11,152 nucleotides of DNA, taken from assembly GCA_002926195.1 (NCBI GenBank), contig MZXQ01000019.1, forward strand, positions 1-11,152, in the 5' to 3' direction. Shown one piece after another: positions 1 to 6,076 of this stretch (position 1 is its first letter; every line of letters begins with the position of its first letter). The stretch comes from Candidatus Methanomarinus sp. HR1. Lineage in GTDB: Archaea; Halobacteriota; Methanosarcinia; Methanosarcinales; Methanocomedenaceae. A program made the translations under genes and the position numbers. Below the pieces are notes generated by a model. It saw only the letters and a program-made list of their open reading frames with translations, did no database searches and was not told where the DNA came from.

Positions 1-64
1 GGATTATAATCCGAGCAAAGAACATCCGGGAACCAATTGTCAGATCGAATAGCCCATTTCTCAC
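1..64 (-). CDS. phnH: Probable PhnH N-terminus (C-P lyase subunit), partial
   Basis: The frame opens at a GTG whose last two bases fall in the TGA stop of phnG (GTGA overlap, a common sign of translational coupling) and stays open to the window edge. The visible residues are about 21, with the core LFDLTIGSRMFFARII. This resembles the start of PhnH, which typically reads FD-x4-(S/Q)R-x-F-R-x-(L/I)-(L/I). PhnH is the structural partner of PhnG, PhnI and PhnJ in the carbon-phosphorus lyase core complex, and phnG-phnH is the usual gene order. The call rests on order, overlap and a short match. Only the first part of the protein is in view, and another frame is also open here, so the start is an inference. 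Confidence 0.55.
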   Translation of the reverse strand, partial: MRNGLFDLTIGSRMFFARIII

Positions 65-480
65 ATCATCGCCTCGAAATCCACTTTTGTAGTGTTAACC
101 TTTGAGCGCATTTTCTGCAACTCATTTTTTAATCTCTTTTCCTCTGTCCTGAGCAGATCAATTATTTCGGACGAGAGGGGGTGTCCGGATTCAACTGCTG
201 CATCCAGGATCGCGCCTGCAAGAGTGGCTTCAAGTTCCATTCCCATCATCATGGCGTAACCCGTATTATCACCAATCCTTACTTCTGCCTCGGTTATCAA
301 TACCTCACCAAGATTGAATGCCTGGTTCTTTGCAGTATCTACAAAACGTATCATGATCATACCGCCAATGGGTTTTTTAACCACATCGACGTTAGTATCT
401 TTGAGTATTTTCTTTGCCATCTCGCATATCTGTATTTTATTAGCACGTGCCATTAACTCAAATCGTTTATCCTGGCTCAT
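61..480 (-). CDS. phnG: PhnG, carbon-phosphorus lyase core subunit
   Basis: This 139-residue protein matches PhnG (about 150 residues in E. coli). The best signs are the C-terminal KVNTTKVDFEAMM, corresponding to the E. coli EVNASRVDFFTMV ending, and a central block GEVLITEAEVRIGDNTGYAMMMG (residues 58-80, shown here in outline) that fits the PhnG segment ending in a GY-x3-G turn. PhnG belongs to the PhnGHI(J)KL machinery in the cytoplasm, which couples a phosphonate to ATP-derived ribose triphosphate before the radical cleavage by PhnJ. The ATG at 478-480 lies one base after the stop of the upstream phosphoesterase gene. Its ribosome site, GAGGG at about 486-490 on the minus strand, sits inside the end of that gene, so the two are surely co-transcribed. 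C-P lyase is mainly bacterial, so its presence beside archaeal genes suggests transfer. Confidence 0.87.
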   Translation of the reverse strand: MSQDKRFELMARANKIQICEMAKKILKDTNVDVVKKPIGGMIMIRFVDTAKNQAFNLGEVLITEAEVRIGDNTGYAMMMGMELEATLAGAILDAAVESGHPLSSEIIDLLRTEEKRLKNELQKMRSKVNTTKVDFEAMM

Positions 481-481
481 T

Positions 482-1213
482 TTATCCCTCTTTATTTATT
501 ACCGATTCAATCATCAATTCTTGACCACCATCAGGAAACACATGGTAGACCCGTAATTTCTCATCAATCTCAATCAAATTGTAGCATTGTGTTGTTCTCG
601 CCTTGATCTTATCTGAACATGCTGTTCCGGCGTTTATGATAAACATATCATTAAGTTTCCAGACCCATGGCACATGTTTGTGCCCGCACAATACTATATT
701 AACACCACACCGGTTGATCAGATCAAGCACGTCCCCTGAATCCACAGGAATTTCTTCTTCTCTTCCTGTCATCGGAATCGGGATAAGATGATGATGGAGT
801 GCAAAAATTTTAATTTCAGATTTATTATAATTATTTGCAATCCAGTCATACATCTCCCTGCCGATGTGTCCATCATCAATGTCGGGCTGGGATGAATCCA
901 CTCCGACAACGGTAACCCCTTTATGTGATAAATATGAAAATCTTGCTCCAAAGAAATCTTCAAACAACAAATACCCAACATTTCTTGAGTCATGGTTTCC
1001 AGGAACTATTACCTTATTCTGGCAATTGATCAGATCAATGTACTCTTTTGCTTCCTTGAATTCAGGATAAGAGCCATTCTGGGTCATGTCCCCTGTGATC
1101 ACCACGATATCCGGAGATATTTTATTAATGCCCTTTATTACATTATTAGCAACATCAACAAGAAAGTGTGAAACTGAAACATGAATATCCGAAAGATGTA
1201 CGATCCGTATCAT
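482..1213 (-). CDS. Calcineurin-like metallophosphoesterase, first gene of phn operon
   Basis: The 243-residue protein carries the full dimetal phosphoesterase motif set in order: D9-x-H11, G41-D42, G72-N-H-D75 followed by R77, the H140-H142 cluster and G177-H-K-H180. No signal peptide or membrane helix is seen, so it should be cytoplasmic. The GNHDxR form is typical of the class III cyclic-nucleotide phosphodiesterase (CpdA-like) branch. The start at 1211-1213 is supported by a GGAGTGA ribosome site at 1218-1224 and a TATA box at about 1249-1259. It sits one base upstream of phnG. In the classical C-P lyase pathway a cyclic ribose phosphodiester is opened by PhnP, a metallo-beta-lactamase-fold enzyme. 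This protein could do that step here, but that is inferred from position and family chemistry only. It might instead be a general phosphodiesterase. Confidence 0.85.
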   Translation of the reverse strand: MIRIVHLSDIHVSVSHFLVDVANNVIKGINKISPDIVVITGDMTQNGSYPEFKEAKEYIDLINCQNKVIVPGNHDSRNVGYLLFEDFFGARFSYLSHKGVTVVGVDSSQPDIDDGHIGREMYDWIANNYNKSEIKIFALHHHLIPIPMTGREEEIPVDSGDVLDLINRCGVNIVLCGHKHVPWVWKLNDMFIINAGTACSDKIKARTTQCYNLIEIDEKLRVYHVFPDGGQELMIESVINKEG

Positions 1214-1217
1214 TTAA

Positions 1218-1224
1218 TCACTCC
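1218..1224 (-). promoter_or_regulatory. Ribosome binding site of the phosphoesterase gene
   Basis: The minus strand reads GGAGTGA four bases before the ATG at 1211-1213. It supports that ATG as the start of the first visible gene of the phn operon. Confidence 0.6.
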
Positions 1225-1245
1225 GATGGACACTTTATCGCATGA

Positions 1246-1260
1246 TATGTATATATAGTT
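1246..1260 (-). promoter_or_regulatory. Archaeal TATA box for the phn operon
   Basis: The minus strand reads AACTATATATACATA about 35-45 bases upstream of the first ATG. This would place transcription start near 1225-1230 and give a short leader that just contains the ribosome site. A second similar A/T stretch (atatatagtt) occurs at 1311-1320 and could be an alternative element. The repeated 10-mer is seen; the promoter role is inferred. Confidence 0.5.
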
Positions 1261-1380
1261 AATCCCAATAAATATATAGATTCGCTATATTATGTGTAGT
1301 AGATAATAATATATATAGTTTCTATTAATTTATATACAGGCCGTCTCAAAACTAGAATTTTCATGGAAAAGGAGTATCTA

Positions 1381-1414
1381 TTTCAAAAAGTATGTATCCA
1401 CTTCAAAAAGTATG
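1381..1414 (+). repeat. Short tandem repeat, 20-base period
   Basis: The 14-base word (t/c)ttcaaaaagtatg occurs at 1381-1394 and again at 1401-1414 with one mismatch. A shorter relative, caaaagtatggt, recurs at 1701-1712. The three copies mark the two sides of the larger repeat structure. Confidence 0.6.
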
Positions 1415-1702
1415 GTATTTTGATATTTGTGATCGGTTAAGGAATTTTAATCTGTGTTAATCTGTGTCTGAAAAAAATAATTTCTGATTTTATCAAGATT
1501 ACTTTCTATTCTATATAGTGTATAACCCTGGATAAGAATCGTAAGCAATGTACACTTTCTTGTTAGAATTTACTTTTTTTTAGACACAGATTAACACGGA
1601 TTTACACAGATTTCTCAAGAGGCAATATTTCATTAAAAAAATTATTAAATTATCATGATTCTTAAAGAGGAATTAATTACCCTTAGATTTAAAGTGGATA
1701 CA
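1393..1702. repeat. Outer inverted repeat pair, possible ends of a small mobile element
   Basis: TGTATCCACTT at 1393-1403 is matched exactly on the opposite strand by AAGTGGATACA at 1692-1702, 11 of 11 bases. They enclose about 310 bases with no gene. Each copy is followed directly or after two bases by a caaaa(a)gtatgg word. The size and symmetry fit a miniature inverted-repeat element or a decayed insertion sequence. No transposase remnant was recognised and no target-site duplication was convincingly found, so the mobile nature is a hypothesis. Confidence 0.4.
1449..1613. repeat. Inner inverted repeat built from ACACAGATT units
   Basis: The left arm at 1449-1469 consists of two AATCTGTGT units plus a CT end. 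The right arm at 1582-1602 is its reverse complement with a single mismatch (20 of 21), and a further unit (ttacacagattt) follows to 1613. About 112 bases separate the arms, so the transcript could form a long hairpin. Runs of this ACACAGATTAACACAGATT type are, from general knowledge, widespread dispersed repeats in environmental archaeal and bacterial genomes. Their role is not known to me. Confidence 0.7.
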
Positions 1703-1799
1703 AAAGTATGGTCAAATACAAGATTAAAATCCGAACATTCGCGATGATTTTGTTCTTTTCACATATTATTTAACATGTTTCCTCACTAATATCATAATA

Positions 1800-1809
1800 C
1801 TTAAATAAT
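1800..1809 (+). promoter_or_regulatory. TATA box of the FmdE-ABC transporter operon
   Basis: The sequence CTTAAATAAT lies 20-29 bases upstream of the ATG at 1829. An archaeal transcription start would fall about 25 bases downstream of the box centre, essentially on that ATG. No ribosome site lies between. The arrangement indicates a leaderless transcript and is the main reason for choosing the ATG over the TTG at 1820. Confidence 0.55.
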
Positions 1810-1828
1810 ATGAAAAAAATTGGCAGTT

Positions 1829-2437
1829 ATGAATTCTACTGAAACTGAATCCATACTTAAAAAAGCTATACAGTTCCATGGACACCAGTGTCCGGGACTC
1901 GCAATTGGAATACAGGTATCCAAAGCCGTATTACAGGAACTTGGAAAACCAGCCAGGGATGAAGAGATGGTTGCGATCGTTGAAAATAATTCATGTGGTC
2001 TTGATGCCATTCAATTACTCACAGGGTGTACATTCGGAAAAGGAAATTTGATATTCAATGATTTTGGTAAATATGTCTATACTTTCATGAACCGTGAAAA
2101 TCAAAAAGCACTGCGCATTTCTGTAAACAAAGATGTCATCAAGATGGATAAGGAACATCTGGAACTTTTTGCAAAGATCAAGGAAAATACAGCCAGTCCC
2201 GAAGAACAAGAGAAATTCAAACAACTGCATATTAACAAAAGCAAAGAGATACTTAAAATTCCTCCGGAAGATCTGATGGTCATAAAAAAGATTGATTTTT
2301 CCCCGCCGCCTATGGCAAGACTCCATGATTCCGTAGATTGCGCCGTATGTGGCGAATCAGTAATGGAAACAAAGATCAGACTGTTGAATAGTGAGCCCCA
2401 TTGCATCCCGTGTTTTGAAAAAGAAATCAGGAGCTAA
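1829..2437 (+). CDS. FmdE-family zinc-type protein
   Basis: From the ATG at 1829 this is 202 residues, normal for stand-alone FmdE-family proteins. The N-terminal FmdE domain shows the signature H17-G-H-Q-C21-P-G followed by N-S-C56-G-L-D59 and T-G-C67-T-F-G-K-G-N. The C-terminal part has a treble-clef or zinc-ribbon-like module with C171-x2-C174 and C192-x2-C195. A charged helical linker lies between. No signal peptide or membrane helix is present. The family is named from a protein co-purified with molybdenum formylmethanofuran dehydrogenase, and known structures of relatives bind zinc, but a catalytic role is not established. It leads an operon with an oligopeptide/nickel-type importer, with only 4 bases before the next gene. 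A cytoplasmic metal-handling or ligand-processing partner of that importer is a reasonable inference. A TTG at 1820 is an alternative start without ribosome site. Confidence 0.85.
   Translation: MNSTETESILKKAIQFHGHQCPGLAIGIQVSKAVLQELGKPARDEEMVAIVENNSCGLDAIQLLTGCTFGKGNLIFNDFGKYVYTFMNRENQKALRISVNKDVIKMDKEHLELFAKIKENTASPEEQEKFKQLHINKSKEILKIPPEDLMVIKKIDFSPPPMARLHDSVDCAVCGESVMETKIRLLNSEPHCIPCFEKEIRS
2429..2433 (+). promoter_or_regulatory. Ribosome binding site deciding the start of the binding-protein gene
   Basis: AGGAG lies eight bases before the ATG at 2442 and overlaps the last codons of the FmdE-family gene. It places the start at the signal peptide (MNLKKM) rather than at the in-frame GTG at 2391, which would add 17 residues before the signal sequence. 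Confidence 0.7.
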
Positions 2438-2441
2438 TATA

Positions 2442-4187
2442 ATGAATTTGAAAAAGATGATTATTACATCCATGATTATTTGTCTATGTTTATTTACACA
2501 AATAATAAGTGGCGAATCCACAACAGATAGCGATGTTGAAAACGAACTTAGAATCGCTGATAAAGCTGGCGACTGGGGATATCCGAATCCATATCTGGGA
2601 TATGCAAGAGGACCTGGATATATGCGTATGCATTTTATCTTTGATACACTTGTATGGAAGAACGAAACAACACAGTACATTCCCCTACTTGCAGAAAACT
2701 GGGAATATCTAAGTGAAGAGGATGCTTATGTGTTTCATCTGAACAAGGACGCAAAATGGCATGACATGAAACCATTAACTGCCGAAGATATTGTTTTTAC
2801 CATACAATACATGAAAGAACATCCTTACGGATGGATCGTTCTGGATAGCGTGGATAGAGGAGAAGCACTTGATGAGCATACAGTAAAGATTCACATGAAC
2901 GGTCCCTATGCACCGTTCATGGAAGATATAGGCGGCACAATGCCAATCCTTCCTGAACATATCTGGAAAGATGTTGAGAATCCGATGGACTTTACAGATG
3001 AGACTGCATTTATCGGATCAGGACCCTATACATATGTTGATTTCAGCAAAGAGCATGGTACATATCAGTACAGATCATTTGATGAGTATTATCTTGGGAA
3101 ACCCATTATTGATCAGTTGATATATGTGAAAACAGGCGATCCTCAAATGAGCCTGCAACGTAACGAGGTCGACTTTGCCTCCATTAAGCCTGATTTTATA
3201 GAGCCAATGAAAGAGAAAGGTTTTATAGTGATCAAAGGCCCGCATTACTGGAATAAAAAATTGATGATAAACCATAATATTGAGCCACTTGATAATATCA
3301 CCTTCAGGCAGGCACTGGCCTATGCCATCAATCAAAGCGAATTCGTAGACAAATCACTCAGAGGGCATGGAAAACCAGCAAGTTACGGACTGATCTCATC
3401 TGAATGTGAATGGATAAGCCCGAATGTGCCTGACTACCCTTATGACCTTGATAAAGCAATGGAACTGATCACCTCACTTGGATACGAACTAAAGGATGGT
3501 TTCTTCATGAAAAACGGAGAGACTCTGGAACTCCAGATACTGGTCTCCATGATCAGTACCGGAGGAGAGGCCACACCTGACAGAGACGGTGAGATCATTA
3601 AGAACCAGCTTGAAAAGGCAGGAATAAAGGTAGACCTGACATCACTTGATACCAAGATAGTAGATACAAAAGTGATAAACTGGGACTTCGAACTGGCGAT
3701 CTCAGGTCATGGAGCCATTGGCGGTGATCCTAAGATACTATATGAAAAGACCATTCAAGTATCAGGTACCAAACCAAGTCCTAATTGTGCAAGATATAAT
3801 AAAAGTGAAGAGTTGAACGAACTGCTTGATGGTGTGATACATGAGATGGATCCGCAAAAGAGAAAAGAAATAGTATTCGAGGCACAGAATGTCTATGCCA
3901 GGGAACTACCGGCAATATCACTATATTATCCTACCTGGTATAATGCATATGATCCGGACGCAGGAGTTGAGTGGTTCTATACAATAGGAGGAGTTGCTAA
4001 AGGAATTCCGATACCGCAGAATAAACTTGCACTGTTAGGAACAACAGTTGCGAAAGGAGGAGGAGAAATAACAGATTCAACCTCAATACCTGTTGAAAAT
4101 GAAACAGAAAGTTCTCCGCTTATTCCGTGTATTTCTGTGATCGCACTCCTGTTAGCATTCTTCGTAATACGAATAAAAAGATCATAA
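2442..4187 (+). CDS. Peptide/nickel-type ABC transporter substrate-binding protein, C-terminally anchored
   Basis: This 581-residue protein belongs to the SBP_bac_5 (family 5, DppA/OppA/NikA-like) binding proteins. Residues 1-24 form a signal peptide (MNLKK then a hydrophobic core). Family landmarks include DTLVW (68-72) with PLLAENWE, the segment FHLNKDAKWHD followed by LTAEDIVFT (112-120), and GSGPYTYVDF (192-201). The C-terminus has a polar linker rich in E, S and T, then a membrane helix at about 560-576 and a basic end RIKRS. This is a usual archaeal way to tether a binding protein on the outer face of the membrane. It would capture the ligand for the two permeases that follow. Whether the ligand is an oligopeptide, a nickel complex or another small molecule cannot be read from sequence. 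The gene lies 4 bases after the FmdE-family gene and 16 before the permease. Confidence 0.9.
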   Translation: MNLKKMIITSMIICLCLFTQIISGESTTDSDVENELRIADKAGDWGYPNPYLGYARGPGYMRMHFIFDTLVWKNETTQYIPLLAENWEYLSEEDAYVFHLNKDAKWHDMKPLTAEDIVFTIQYMKEHPYGWIVLDSVDRGEALDEHTVKIHMNGPYAPFMEDIGGTMPILPEHIWKDVENPMDFTDETAFIGSGPYTYVDFSKEHGTYQYRSFDEYYLGKPIIDQLIYVKTGDPQMSLQRNEVDFASIKPDFIEPMKEKGFIVIKGPHYWNKKLMINHNIEPLDNITFRQALAYAINQSEFVDKSLRGHGKPASYGLISSECEWISPNVPDYPYDLDKAMELITSLGYELKDGFFMKNGETLELQILVSMISTGGEATPDRDGEIIKNQLEKAGIKVDLTSLDTKIVDTKVINWDFELAISGHGAIGGDPKILYEKTIQVSGTKPSPNCARYNKSEELNELLDGVIHEMDPQKRKEIVFEAQNVYARELPAISLYYPTWYNAYDPDAGVEWFYTIGGVAKGIPIPQNKLALLGTTVAKGGGEITDSTSIPVENETESSPLIPCISVIALLLAFFVIRIKRS

Positions 4188-4203
4188 AGGAAAAACCACC
4201 CCG

Positions 4204-5238
4204 ATGAAAAAAGAAAATTCTTCATCTGGTCGGAATTTATTGAGTATATATCGTATTAAATATATACTATCAAAAAGATGGGTAAAAATAGCCACAGTAT
4301 ATCTGATGACGCTTTTTATCCTTCTTTTTATAAATTTTATACTCCCGCGGTTATTGCCAGGAGATGTGATCATTGCTATGTACAGCGGTCAGGAATTGTT
4401 GATCACTGATGAACTATACAATGAATTGATTGTACTTCATGGACTTGATAAACCTCTTATTGAGCAGTTTTACACATATATTACACAGCTCGCACACGGG
4501 GATCTTGGATATTCATATGTACATCGCGCATCTACAATTGACCTGATCATGAAAGCGCTCCCGTGGACACTCTTGCTTGTATTAAGTTCCTTTATTCTAT
4601 CATCTATTGCCGGGATCATACTCGGTGTTGAGAGTTCCTGGAGGCGCGGCGGTAGGTTCGACAGATTACTACTTATGTTCTTGCTGTTTATAGACGGTAT
4701 TCCATCTCTTGCACTTGGTATCATGTTCCTCTCAGTATTCAGTTTGTATTGTGGCTGGTTTCCGACAGCAGGTGCTATAACACCATATTCAGATGAAACC
4801 GGGATTACTTATATAATAGATGTTCTATGGCACCTGATACTGCCACTCAGCGCACTTACGTTATCACAGTTACCTGGTGATTATCTTTTGATCAGGAGTA
4901 GTATGTTGCTTACAATCAGGGAACCTTTTGTGCTTACAGCTCGTGCAAAAGGTATCAAGGAGCGCAGAATAAAATATTTGCATACTGCGAGAAATGCAAT
5001 ATTGCCCTTTTTCACACGTATTGGTATAAGAGTAGTGTATGTTATTACAGGCGTGCTTTTTATTGAAACTATCTTTGCATACCCGGGACTCGGGCTTCTG
5101 ACATATGAAGCGATATCAAACCGAGATCTACCGTTGATGCAAGGAATTTTTACCATATCTGTAATTCTGGTGCTCTTGGTTAATATTATTGTTGATTTAT
5201 CATACAAAAAGATCGATCCGAGGATTGAATATGCATAA
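4204..5238 (+). CDS. ABC transporter permease, DppB/NikB type
   Basis: The 344-residue protein has six predicted membrane helices and the hallmarks of the DppB/OppB/NikB branch. These are RLLPGD (49-54) after helix 1, HGDLGYSYVHR (98-108), a long hydrophobic core, the cytoplasmic EAA loop at about 239-271 (EPFVLTARAKG then HTARNAILP) that docks on the ATPases, and ETIFAYPGLGLL (288-299) before the last helix. An N-terminal cytoplasmic stretch of about 28 residues is somewhat longer than usual. It forms the pore with the next gene product. The ATG follows the binding-protein stop by 16 bases with only a weak AAGGA ribosome site 12 bases upstream. The gene overlaps the next by 8 bases. Confidence 0.92.
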   Translation: MKKENSSSGRNLLSIYRIKYILSKRWVKIATVYLMTLFILLFINFILPRLLPGDVIIAMYSGQELLITDELYNELIVLHGLDKPLIEQFYTYITQLAHGDLGYSYVHRASTIDLIMKALPWTLLLVLSSFILSSIAGIILGVESSWRRGGRFDRLLLMFLLFIDGIPSLALGIMFLSVFSLYCGWFPTAGAITPYSDETGITYIIDVLWHLILPLSALTLSQLPGDYLLIRSSMLLTIREPFVLTARAKGIKERRIKYLHTARNAILPFFTRIGIRVVYVITGVLFIETIFAYPGLGLLTYEAISNRDLPLMQGIFTISVILVLLVNIIVDLSYKKIDPRIEYA

Positions 5239-6076
5239 TAGTTATTTAAAGCAATTCAAACAGAACAAGATTGGCATGACCGGGTTAATCATGTTTTTAT
5301 TCCTTTCATTATTAGCGATCTTTGCTCCGGTTATTGCACCTCATGACCCATGGGATTATTCTTTTGAGTGTTTTCTGCCCCCATCAATAGATCATCTGCT
5401 CGGAACCAATGATATTGGTTATGATATATTCAGTGAATTATTATGGTCACTTAGAACTTCAATTTTCTTTGGTATATCAGTTGGAGCCATTGCCAGCACT
5501 ATCGGACTCCTGGTCGGTGTTTCTGCGGCAATTAACGGTGGATTATATGATATTATTGTTATGAGGATTGCAGATGCACTGCTTGCGATCCCCACAATTA
5601 TGGTATTAATACTAATAGCAGCATATTTCAAGCCTTCTAATATTGTATTAATTATTGCACTCTCGCTTATTATCTGGCAGACCACAGCAAGAGGGGCCAG
5701 GGCTCAAACCCTATCGCTTAAGTCAAAACTTCATATAAAAGCGGCCAGTAATATGGGTGCATCTACTTCCTATATTATGTCCAAACATATCTTACCAGAA
5801 CTTTTTCCACTATTTGCGATGGGTTTTGTCACAAAAGTTCGAATAGCTGTATTTATGGAAGCCGGACTCTCATTTCTCGGGATATTTGATCCGACAACGA
5901 AAAGTCTTGGGGTCATGATGAATTATGCAATGCGTTATCTATACCTGGATGTATGGTATAACTGGCTGCTTCCTACTGTTCTTTCACTTTCAATGATCAT
6001 TATTTCACTTGCACTGATATCGTATGCAATAGAAGAAATATTTGATCCGAGGCTAAGGAGGGATAATATTGCTTAA
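5231..6076 (+). CDS. ABC transporter permease, DppC/NikC type
   Basis: The 281-residue protein carries the DppC/OppC/NikC pattern. It has an N-terminal cytoplasmic stretch FKQNKIGMTGL, a first helix, then HDPWD and HLLGTNDIGYDIFSEL (55-70, the HxLGTDxxGRDxxS motif with Y in place of R). The EAA loop lies at about 168-193 (AASNMGAS then HILPELFP), followed by EAGLSFLG (210-217) and the terminal DPRLR (272-276). Start choice: the ATG at 5231 overlaps the stop of the first permease by 8 bases and has a GAGG ribosome site at 5219-5222. An earlier in-frame ATG at 5189 would add 14 residues without such support. It pairs with the preceding permease in the membrane. Confidence 0.92.
   Translation: MHNSYLKQFKQNKIGMTGLIMFLFLSLLAIFAPVIAPHDPWDYSFECFLPPSIDHLLGTNDIGYDIFSELLWSLRTSIFFGISVGAIASTIGLLVGVSAAINGGLYDIIVMRIADALLAIPTIMVLILIAAYFKPSNIVLIIALSLIIWQTTARGARAQTLSLKSKLHIKAASNMGASTSYIMSKHILPELFPLFAMGFVTKVRIAVFMEAGLSFLGIFDPTTKSLGVMMNYAMRYLYLDVWYNWLLPTVLSLSMIIISLALISYAIEEIFDPRLRRDNIA
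6055..6062 (+). promoter_or_regulatory. Strong ribosome binding site deciding a TTG start
   Basis: AAGGAGGG lies six bases upstream of the TTG at 6069, within the end of the second permease gene. It is the strongest such site in the operon and supports the non-ATG start of the ATPase gene. Translation from the 8-base overlap is probably coupled. Confidence 0.75.

Larger units (their letters stand above)
1214..1828. other. Long AT-rich intergenic region between divergent operons
   Basis: No credible gene is present in these 615 bases on either strand. The left part holds TATA-like tracts serving the minus-strand phn genes. The right end holds the TATA box of the FmdE-ABC operon. The middle (about 1381-1712) is filled by short direct and inverted repeats described separately, which look like remains of a small mobile element rather than regulatory sites. 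Confidence 0.7.

Noticed and set aside
181..1070. Plus-strand open frames opposite phnG and the phosphoesterase gene
   Set aside because: They lie wholly within two well-supported minus-strand genes, lack ribosome sites and resemble no family.
1449..1613. Repeated 9-10 base units resembling a tiny CRISPR array
   Set aside because: Units are too short and adjacent, there are no spacers of regular length, and the arms are inverted rather than direct.
1820..1828. TTG at 1820 as start of the FmdE-family gene
   Set aside because: No ribosome site, and the TATA box spacing fits the ATG at 1829 as a leaderless start.
2391..2441. Earlier GTG start for the substrate-binding protein
   Set aside because: It would place 17 polar residues before the signal peptide, while the ATG at 2442 has a well-spaced AGGAG.
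5189..5230. Earlier ATG start for the second permease
   Set aside because: It would overlap the first permease by 50 bases, without a ribosome site, whereas 5231 has GAGG and an 8-base overlap like the next junction.
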